A DNA stretch of 11,559 nt from S143-63 sp964425855 (GTDB lineage: Archaea; Thermoproteota; Thermoprotei_A; Sulfolobales; Acidilobaceae): positions 1 to 11,559 of the forward strand of contig CAYROE010000037.1 in the NCBI GenBank assembly GCA_964425855.1. The letters are read 5' to 3'. Numbering within the stretch: position 1 is the stretch's first letter; each line of letters opens with the position of its first letter. The position numbers and the translations under genes are program-made. Positions 6,542 through 11,559 of the stretch are shown in pieces. The notes below the pieces were generated by a model. It was not told where the DNA came from and ran no database searches. It saw only the letters and a program-made list of their open reading frames with translations.

Positions 6542-7585
6542 GTGAGATCAAAGAACTCAAAAAACGGCTCGAATCTTCTACACAGAAAAATCCAGAGACT
6601 TGGAGCTTCCTCACTAATAGTAACGCTTCCAAAAGAGTGGGCTCGTAGACACGGGATAAAGGTCGGGGACATACTTACGCTCTATGATGAGGGCGATAAA
6701 CTAGTTATAGCCCCTAACGATGAGAGCTATAAAATCAGACTAAAGTTCAACTTAGGACACACCCATGTAGAGAGACATGCTAAGAGACTAATCTTATGCT
6801 CCTATGTGTTCGGTTTTGACGAAGTCACTTTTTACTCCCAGAAGACGCTCAAAAAAGAATACATCCAGAAGCTAAAATCCATGGAAGAACTACTCCCAGA
6901 TATCAATATCGAAGAAGATTTTAACAAAGTCCACGTCAAAATGAAACATATAGGAAAAGAAGCTACACTAATAGACAAACTAGTCGAGTACGGTAGACTA
7001 ATATCAAGGCTCTACGCCGACTATATCGAATACTTGAAGGGTAGCAGACCACTAACACGTGAAGAACTCGATGGAAAATACAAACACCTTATGAAGATAA
7101 ACTATATGCTTCTAAGAACAGCGAACAGTGTGAAATCCTATAACAAGGCACATGAAAGAAAATGCCGCTACATGGTATCAGCAAGCAATCTAATAGGCAT
7201 AGTAGCTGACTCAGCCTACAAGCTCGGACTCGACCTAATATCAATGGCCTCCAGACTATCGGAAGACGAGAAAGAAAGACTCTCCTTCCTACTACAACTC
7301 CTCGAAGTAGCACTTTCAACAACCGTGTTCTCTATAAGGCCTCCAAGCGTCAGGAAGTCAGAGGAATCATACTACAAAGTCAGAGACATACTAAACATGG
7401 AGGGAGACCTAGACGAAATAATAACGAATTCCTCTCCCGCATTCGCGTATTTCGTTGCAAAGATAATGGAGATAGCAAGAATCATCGAGATAGCTGAGCA
7501 CATAATGCTATGCAATGCACTAATAGAAAAATACAACGAACCAGAGTTTGGTATTGAAAACAACAAACATACAAGATACATATAG
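6542..7585 (+). CDS. AbrB-like DNA-binding domain fused to PhoU-like helical domain (phosphate-uptake regulator type)
   Basis: About 347 residues. The N-terminus (15-58) is a SpoVT/AbrB/MazE swapped-hairpin domain: RKIQRLGASSLIVTLPKEWA followed by GIKVGDILTLYDEGDKLVIAP. The rest, from about residue 100, is almost wholly alpha-helical, with regularly placed acidic and hydrophobic residues and two three-helix sections, as in PhoU. This architecture is common in archaea and usually annotated as a phosphate uptake regulator; the AbrB part should bind DNA and the PhoU part may sense or contact a partner. I prefer GTG 6542 over GTG 6533 because GGGGTG lies 6 bases before it, while the earlier GTG has only a C-rich stretch upstream. 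No pst, pho or Na/Pi transporter gene is in the window, so its phosphate role is an inference from the family. It is a single-gene unit with a T-rich 3' region. Confidence 0.8.
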   Translation: MRSKNSKNGSNLLHRKIQRLGASSLIVTLPKEWARRHGIKVGDILTLYDEGDKLVIAPNDESYKIRLKFNLGHTHVERHAKRLILCSYVFGFDEVTFYSQKTLKKEYIQKLKSMEELLPDINIEEDFNKVHVKMKHIGKEATLIDKLVEYGRLISRLYADYIEYLKGSRPLTREELDGKYKHLMKINYMLLRTANSVKSYNKAHERKCRYMVSASNLIGIVADSAYKLGLDLISMASRLSEDEKERLSFLLQLLEVALSTTVFSIRPPSVRKSEESYYKVRDILNMEGDLDEIITNSSPAFAYFVAKIMEIARIIEIAEHIMLCNALIEKYNEPEFGIENNKHTRYI

Positions 7586-7608
7586 ATTTCTATACAATCA
7601 TCTTCCGC

Positions 7609-7630
7609 AATGTTTTATTTCTCTTTCATC
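7609..7630 (+). terminator. T-rich transcription terminator after the AbrB-PhoU gene
   Basis: Starting some 23 bases past the stop, the + strand carries TGTTTTATTTCTCTTTCATC, a pyrimidine/T-rich tract of the kind that ends archaeal transcripts. No stable hairpin precedes it. Confidence 0.45.
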
Positions 7631-7642
7631 TTACAGAGAATC

Positions 7643-7649
7643 TTTATAC
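7643..7649 (+). promoter_or_regulatory. candidate TATA box upstream of the HDAC-like gene
   Basis: TTTATAC, with AGAATC just upstream. A start about 26 bases on would be near 7670, leaving a leader of roughly 107 bases before the ATG at 7777, much longer than the other leaders here. It could instead drive a small RNA or leader ORF in that stretch. Confidence 0.4.
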
Positions 7650-7669
7650 CCTTACAAAATCATCTCCTA

Positions 7670-7738
7670 GATATGGATGACGAAGAATCCCTGAAAGGAG
7701 CCAGAATATAAGGCTATGACCCAGCCCCGCATCGCTGA
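7670..7738 (+). ncRNA. weak candidate C/D box small RNA or structured leader
   Basis: Beginning where the TATA box at 7643-7649 predicts transcription to start, the stretch shows a C-like box TGGATGA (7674-7680; core GATGA intact), a CTGA (7691-7694) as D', a degenerate C' GCTATGA (7713-7719) and a final CTGA (7734-7737). The two guides would be CGAAGAATCC and CCAGCCCCGCATCG. Against it: the D' to C' gap of 18 bases is long, C' is poor, and no terminal stem is seen. The same bases hold a 12-codon ORF starting ATG 7673 (MDDEESLKGARI), and GGCT (7712-7715) can pair with AGCC on either side, so a leader function for the HDAC gene is equally possible. Confidence 0.22.
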
Positions 7739-7776
7739 CACTCTTACTCCTACCCAGCGAATGGAGGGATACAGAA

Positions 7777-8808
7777 ATGAAAACTATTACAGTATATTAC
7801 TCTGACGACTTTAAGAAACACGATCCAACTCCGTACCATCACCCTGAAAATCCAAATAGGCTAGTTTTAGCATTGAATATCATTCAACATCTAGAAAATA
7901 TACATATAGTTGAGCCCCCTATAGGAGACACTAAGGTATATCTTAACGTTCACTCCAACGACTACTACGATATGATAATAGAGAGTATAACGAATAGCGA
8001 TAGCGTAGTATGGGTCGATCCTGATACCTATGTATCGTCTGGAACGTTGAAAGCCCTACAACGATTAGCTGGAGCAGTCGAATCTTCTCTAGACATGTTA
8101 CAGGATGGTGAAGGACCATTCTTAATCCTTGGAAGGCCACCAGGTCATCATGCAGGGTATAGTGGAACAGGGCTTGGGGCCCCTACACTGGGATTTTGTA
8201 TATTTAATACATCTGCTCTACTAGCAATTTTACTAAGTAGGCTCGGAAAGACACTTGTATTCGACTTCGATGCCCATCACGGGAATGGAACCCAAGATAT
8301 ACTTTGGGAAAAAGATATTCTCCACATAGATATTCACCAAGACGCTTCGACAATATATCCGGGTACAGGTTATCCTAGAGATATTGGAGGTAAACCTGGA
8401 ACTAAGATAAATATTAATGTCCCCCCACATGCAGGAGACGACTTACTAGAGCATGCTATTTCTATTGTTGACCAGATCATAGCAGACTATGAACCCGAGT
8501 ATATTGTAGTGAGTGCTGGGTTCGATGGATACATAAATGATAACCAGTTCGTCTCTTTGAGATATTCTGAACACACATTCTACCTACTAGGGAAAACGCT
8601 ATCAAAATACTCTGACAAAATAATTACGGTCCTTGAAGGAGGTTACGGATTAGGCCTGTCAAATGGTCTTCAATGGTATCTCCTAGGACTCCAAGGATAT
8701 CCACACGGACCTAAACCAGTTACTTCAAGCGATCCATCAGCATGGAATAGATATAAGTCACGACTAAAAGAGCTCAAAGAACTAATAGAATTAGATCAAG
8801 GCCTGTAA
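7777..8808 (+). CDS. histone deacetylase/acetylpolyamine amidohydrolase superfamily zinc hydrolase
   Basis: A 343-residue HDAC-fold enzyme that removes acetyl groups from lysine side chains or small amines by zinc-bound water attack. All key residues are present: the His pair in RPPGHHAG (H124, H125), zinc ligands D165 and H167 in VFDFDAHHGNGTQ and D250 in VSAGFDGY, and the transition-state Tyr290 in LEGGYGL. PTLGFCIFN (137-144 region) and the N-terminal HHPENPNRL (21-29) also fit the class II/AcuC-like branch. There is no signal peptide, so it is cytoplasmic. ATG 7777 follows GGAGGGAT by 6 bases. The substrate cannot be read: most Crenarchaeota lack canonical histones, so candidates are the chromatin protein Alba, acetyl-polyamines, or other acetylated proteins. 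No acetyltransferase is adjacent. Codon choice (more T-ending codons, TTG/TTA Leu) seems looser than in its neighbours, a faint hint of a different history. Confidence 0.92.
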   Translation: MKTITVYYSDDFKKHDPTPYHHPENPNRLVLALNIIQHLENIHIVEPPIGDTKVYLNVHSNDYYDMIIESITNSDSVVWVDPDTYVSSGTLKALQRLAGAVESSLDMLQDGEGPFLILGRPPGHHAGYSGTGLGAPTLGFCIFNTSALLAILLSRLGKTLVFDFDAHHGNGTQDILWEKDILHIDIHQDASTIYPGTGYPRDIGGKPGTKININVPPHAGDDLLEHAISIVDQIIADYEPEYIVVSAGFDGYINDNQFVSLRYSEHTFYLLGKTLSKYSDKIITVLEGGYGLGLSNGLQWYLLGLQGYPHGPKPVTSSDPSAWNRYKSRLKELKELIELDQGL

Positions 8809-8820
8809 CGTATACTACAC

Positions 8821-8850
8821 TATAATATTCTTCGGATAGTATATTTCATT
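8821..8850 (+). terminator. candidate hairpin terminator after the HDAC-like gene
   Basis: Starting 12 bases after the stop, the + strand can form an imperfect stem 8821-8830 with 8835-8843, capped by C-TTCG-G (a UUCG tetraloop, 8830-8835), followed by ATATTTCATT. An alternative perfect 7-base pairing exists between TATACTA (8811-8817) and TAGTATA (8837-8843). Stability was judged by eye. Confidence 0.3.
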
Positions 8851-8923
8851 CAATGGGCAATGAAGAGACGACGGTCGACTGAATAAAAGAGTGATGATCA
8901 TTCCCCTTGAACGAGCCCCACGA

Positions 8924-10018
8924 CTAGTACCACGAAGGACTCCTCTTAGAGACAAATGGAGCCAACAAGAACAAGAATACTATAATATACTCATAATCAA
9001 AGCCGAGATAAATATGCACAACGACTAGTAGAGACGTAATAACAACCATTGTAATCGTAATGAAGCCCATGACCCTGCCAAGCCTCGTCGGCTCGGACTC
9101 CAATATCAGCCTCATTAATCCCACTTCAGCCAGCCCAGCCGATATAAGCAAAAACGAAAGCTCTATAAAGCCACTGGTTACTAGGGAAAGCATACCAGCC
9201 CCTACAACAGACAATATTATAAGTGGAGGGCTATAAGCGAGAACACCCACTGCTGCCCCCAGACTATAGAATAATCCGTATAGAGTTATTGAGACAGGAC
9301 TAAGTTCTAGACCCGATTCCTGCAGTGCTAGAACTCGTAGGATTCCCACCAACGAAGTTAGATAGGCCAACACCATTAGCTGCCGCCCTTGAATAATAAG
9401 GTATCCGTCCCCGAAAGCGGCGGCATCAGCAAACTTGTCTAGGTTCTTAAGAAGACTCTCTCTAATAGCAGGTCTTCTTATCCTAAAGAACATTGTTAGC
9501 GACGCTAATCCAGTAGATACGAGTACTAGTTTAATCGCTGTTGCTAGACTCATTATTCCATACATTGAAGCATAACCTATCACGAGTGTAAATACAATAT
9601 ACAATAAACTAGATAGTCCCCGCAGACTGAATATCGTTTTTGGCCAAGACTCATAGTCCGTTAAATTAATGAGAATAGTTGTAAGACTAGACACCACTAA
9701 TCCCAATTGTAATGACGCTATGAAATAAACCATTATACCTGACCAGAACTCCGTTGAAAACCTATAATCAAAGAACTCTATCAAGGCAAGAGAAATAAAA
9801 AAGACGAGTAGGAAAGGTATCCTCCACCTGGTCTCATCAGATACGAGCTTCCCTCCAATTCTAAAGCCTAGAACATAGCCGACCCCCCATGCTAAAGCTA
9901 CAATTACTGCTATTCCTGGATCAGATGCATAGTCTTCAATAAATGCTAACTCTATAAGTGCCCATATCGTCATTGATAGAGCTACTAACAAAGATGATGC
10001 AAATGTATTGTGCTGCAA
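8924..10018 (-). CDS. 12-helix MFS-like membrane protein of a metal-linked operon
   Basis: A 364-residue integral membrane protein. Hydrophobic segments lie near 8-28, 34-53, 68-83, 93-113, 135-152, 157-178, then a charged loop (179-212), then 213-232, 242-261, 266-284, 287-305, 316-336 and 342-356: the 6+6 layout with central cytoplasmic loop of major facilitator transporters. GFRIGGKLVSDETRWR (51-66) resembles the MFS loop 2-3 motif, and SEPTRLGRVMGF (308-319) the equivalent loop before helix 11. It is short for an MFS protein, with tight loops. I cannot name a substrate; few His, Cys or Met residues line the helices. The start is TTG at 10018, with GGTGGG about 9 bases upstream. It lies 49 bases after nikR on the same strand and is probably the last gene of the operon, so a role in metal or metal-chelate transport is an inference from position alone. 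Confidence 0.65.
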   Translation of the reverse strand: MQHNTFASSLLVALSMTIWALIELAFIEDYASDPGIAVIVALAWGVGYVLGFRIGGKLVSDETRWRIPFLLVFFISLALIEFFDYRFSTEFWSGIMVYFIASLQLGLVVSSLTTILINLTDYESWPKTIFSLRGLSSLLYIVFTLVIGYASMYGIMSLATAIKLVLVSTGLASLTMFFRIRRPAIRESLLKNLDKFADAAAFGDGYLIIQGRQLMVLAYLTSLVGILRVLALQESGLELSPVSITLYGLFYSLGAAVGVLAYSPPLIILSVVGAGMLSLVTSGFIELSFLLISAGLAEVGLMRLILESEPTRLGRVMGFITITMVVITSLLVVVHIYLGFDYEYIIVFLFLLAPFVSKRSPSWY

Positions 10019-10067
10019 CGTCTTTTTCCCACCAACCAGTGAGTCCTGAGACTAATCCTATAAGGTG

Positions 10068-10466
10068 TCAACCATGATAAGCCTCGAAAACAGGAAGATA
10101 CCTTACTCTGCATCCTATTTTCTTTAGATCACCATAGAGTGATGCGATGCTGCTACTCTCACCGTTGACGATAATTAAGTCAAGACAGTAACCGTCGAGA
10201 TGCATGTGCATGTATCCATGTATTATGCCCTTATGAGACCTAACGATATTTGCTACTTCAACATTATTACTACAGAGTGCCACTATTACCCCACTACATT
10301 TGTGATCAACCATTAGATGCCTATGATCCTCGAGATAGCTTCTCACGGCTTCCTCGATTATTTTACTCCTGTCGACTCCCAACATTTTGGCAAGCTTGTC
10401 CAGATCCTCTGCGGCGTCTTCACCGATGCTAACACCAAACCTTCTCTTGCCTATTCTCTCCTTCAT
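10068..10466 (-). CDS. nikR: NikR-like metal-responsive ribbon-helix-helix repressor
   Basis: 132 residues. The N-terminal ribbon-helix-helix (8-47) contains RRFGVSIGEDAAEDLDKLAK, then GVDRSKIIEEAVRSYLED, and should bind DNA as a dimer. The C-terminal ACT-like part (57-126) fits the NikR_C metal-binding and tetramerisation domain: GVIVALCS, SHKGIIHG, YMHMHLDGYCLDLIIVNG, and a final KKIGCRVRYLPV. Putative ligands are H87, H89 and C94, with H78 (or H83) as the distal His. Canonical NikR spaces these as His-10 residues-His-x-His-5 residues-Cys; here the distal His is two residues closer and the Cys one residue closer, so metal choice may differ. The ATG at 10466 begins 6 bases after the permease stop with no strong ribosome-binding site, suggesting coupled translation. 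It probably controls its own operon in response to Ni, or to another metal such as Zn, Co or Mn. Confidence 0.82.
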   Translation of the reverse strand: MKERIGKRRFGVSIGEDAAEDLDKLAKMLGVDRSKIIEEAVRSYLEDHRHLMVDHKCSGVIVALCSNNVEVANIVRSHKGIIHGYMHMHLDGYCLDLIIVNGESSSIASLYGDLKKIGCRVRYLPVFEAYHG

Positions 10467-10472
10467 TCTGAC

Positions 10473-11351
10473 TCATCGCCCTTTCATTATCGCAGACGCC
10501 AAGAATAGTATTATTAATATTCCTCCCGAGACTGCTGAGGGGGCCAGATCCAGCGATATTGATATCAGTAAGCCTATGCTTGCGGAAAGTATTGATACAA
10601 GTATAGAAAATGTAATAGATCGCGCCACACCTCTGCATACCATTGCCGCTATAGCCCCCGGGATTAGTAGGTAAACGTGTTCAAGGACGAATCCTACGCT
10701 CTTTACCAGGCCTATAGTCGTTAAACCTATCATGGTGTACAGGGACAAGTCGTATAGCCATATTTTTAATCCAGCTAGCCTGGCGTCATCAATGTCTGAT
10801 CCAATGTATATTATCTCGCGACCCACAGCGTACACGTATATGACCGCTAGCAACCCTATTACTACCGAATAGGCTATAATCTCCGTGGACGAGAGAAGAG
10901 GATCACCAATAACTATCGAGACTATACTAACCCCGTATGAATACCTTGTTAAAACATAGTATAAGACTAGTGCTCCCATAGAACTACTAAACGCTACAAA
11001 AATACTTGCCGAGTCTTCTGGATCCACGCCCTTATAGATCATGTATCCGGCTACGTACACTAGAACCATGCCTATAACAACCGTCCATAGAAACCAGCTA
11101 CCTCCAATGGATACAGAAGCTACGATGCCGAGTCCTGCGGCTAGGAATGCTGCATGGGGAGAAGATGCCGCTAGATATCGTAGTCTGCGAGTATATATGA
11201 GTATGCTTAGGCTTCCCATTGCTGTGCTTGACATGACCAGTGTGAAGAACCATTCAATTGGATACGAGTTACCTATGATATAGGCTATGCTTATTATTAC
11301 ACTAATTATCGTAATGAAAATCATTATTCTAAAGATAAGTGAACTTTTCAT
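10473..11351 (-). CDS. ABC-3 family metal transporter permease (ZnuB/MntB type)
   Basis: A 292-residue membrane protein with about eight to nine hydrophobic segments. ABC-3 landmarks: the early SSTAMGSLSILIYTRRLRYL and SPHAAFLAAGLG region (41-75), equivalent to the 'Ga...S..r.a..Gda.sHa...G' block of ZnuB; GSDIDDARLAGL in the cytoplasmic coupling region; then TTIGLVKSVGFVL, LLIPGAIAAMVCR and the last-third repeat ending SLDLAPSAVSGGILIILF. The protein would form the channel for Zn, Mn, Fe or possibly Ni import, driven by the ATPase encoded just upstream. The ATG at 11351 has a perfect GGAGGAG six bases upstream that overlaps the ATPase stop. The 12-base gap on one side and 6-base gap to nikR on the other make a tight operon. 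No substrate-binding lipoprotein gene is in the window; it would have to be beyond the right edge or elsewhere. Confidence 0.85.
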   Translation of the reverse strand: MKSSLIFRIMIFITIISVIISIAYIIGNSYPIEWFFTLVMSSTAMGSLSILIYTRRLRYLAASSPHAAFLAAGLGIVASVSIGGSWFLWTVVIGMVLVYVAGYMIYKGVDPEDSASIFVAFSSSMGALVLYYVLTRYSYGVSIVSIVIGDPLLSSTEIIAYSVVIGLLAVIYVYAVGREIIYIGSDIDDARLAGLKIWLYDLSLYTMIGLTTIGLVKSVGFVLEHVYLLIPGAIAAMVCRGVARSITFSILVSILSASIGLLISISLDLAPSAVSGGILIILFLASAIMKGR

Positions 11352-11363
11352 TTTTCACTCCTC

Positions 11364-11559
11364 CTAATAGTGCGAGTCAAATAGGTGTATGTGATACCCG
11401 ACTTCCCTGAAACCTCTACCATAAGCCTTGGAGAGAACTTCCTCCCGTAATACTTCTCTCGGCGATCCATAAGCAATTACTTTTTTGTTTAAGAGCAGTA
11501 TCTTATCTGTGTATTCAAGAAGAATAATTGGATCATGACTCGTTACTAGCACAAGTCTT
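11364..11559 (-). CDS. ABC transporter ATPase, C-terminal part, 5' partial
   Basis: The frame runs off the right edge; 64 residues before the TAG (11364-11366) are visible. LVLVTSHDPIILLEYTDKIL contains the switch (H-loop) His of ABC ATPases, right after where the D-loop would be, followed by LLNKKVIAYGSPREVLREEVLSKAYG, the usual tail of metal and cobalamin-type importer ATPases ('G.p.evlt.e.l...yg'). Walker A, Q-loop and signature motif lie outside the window. The last residues, GYHIHLFDSHY, contain three histidines, which could be a metal-responsive tail. It precedes the ABC-3 permease by 12 bases and should be its partner. Confidence 0.8.
   Translation of the reverse strand, partial: RLVLVTSHDPIILLEYTDKILLLNKKVIAYGSPREVLREEVLSKAYGRGFREVGYHIHLFDSHY

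Noticed and set aside
10429..10638. Leftward short frame overlapping the permease end and nikR start (ATG overlapping the permease TGA is in this register)
   Set aside because: It is a frame-shifted shadow; the nikR frame has the RHH and NikR_C motifs and begins at 10466.
1..11559. tRNA/rRNA genes, CRISPR repeats, insertion sequences, integration sites
   Set aside because: No tRNA-like cloverleaf with T-loop consensus, no regularly spaced repeats, no transposase or terminal inverted repeats were seen on either strand by eye.

Overview
The window looks like chromosomal DNA of a hyperthermophilic crenarchaeon, probably of the Desulfurococcales type; the exact genus cannot be read from the sequence. 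The reasons are a tRNA-splicing endonuclease subunit that lacks the catalytic residues (typical of crenarchaeal heteromeric enzymes), a deoxyhypusine synthase, a class III (archaeal type IV pilin) signal peptide, AT-rich TATA-like boxes in front of the genes, strong GGAGG/GAGGT ribosome-binding sites, GTG and TTG starts, and tightly packed genes with a 4-base start/stop overlap. I see no rRNA, tRNA, CRISPR array, insertion sequence or phage gene.

Left part (1-4076). A 5'-truncated tRNA endonuclease structural subunit runs rightwards and converges, 23 bases apart, on a leftward three-gene pilus cluster. In transcription order the cluster is pilin (3491-3925), secretion/assembly ATPase (1971-3410) and polytopic platform protein (535-1974). 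Pilin and ATPase are separated by 80 bases with a T-run; ATPase and platform overlap as ATGA. No prepilin peptidase is present. The pilin promoter is divergent from that of deoxyhypusine synthase.

Middle part (4077-8808). Deoxyhypusine synthase (translation factor aIF5A maturation) is followed by a DUF429 predicted RNase H-fold gene with no ordinary start codon after the synthase stop. Its best start lies 109 bases inside the synthase gene. A leftward orphan gene of 170 codons follows, then a 345-base divergent spacer, a protein fusing an AbrB-like DNA-binding domain to a PhoU-like helical region, a 190-base leader that may hold a small RNA or leader ORF, and a histone-deacetylase-fold zinc hydrolase with all catalytic residues intact.

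Right part (8924-11559). Four leftward genes form a probable metal-handling operon: an ABC ATPase (only its C-terminus is in the window), an ABC-3 family (Zn/Mn/Fe-type) membrane permease, a NikR-like ribbon-helix-helix metal sensor with unusual ligand spacing, and a 12-helix MFS-like membrane protein. The sensor probably controls its own operon, whose promoter lies beyond the right edge. The most unusual items are the noncanonical NikR site in an ABC-3/MFS operon, the long DHS/DUF429 overlap, the minimal pilus cluster and the HDAC leader.
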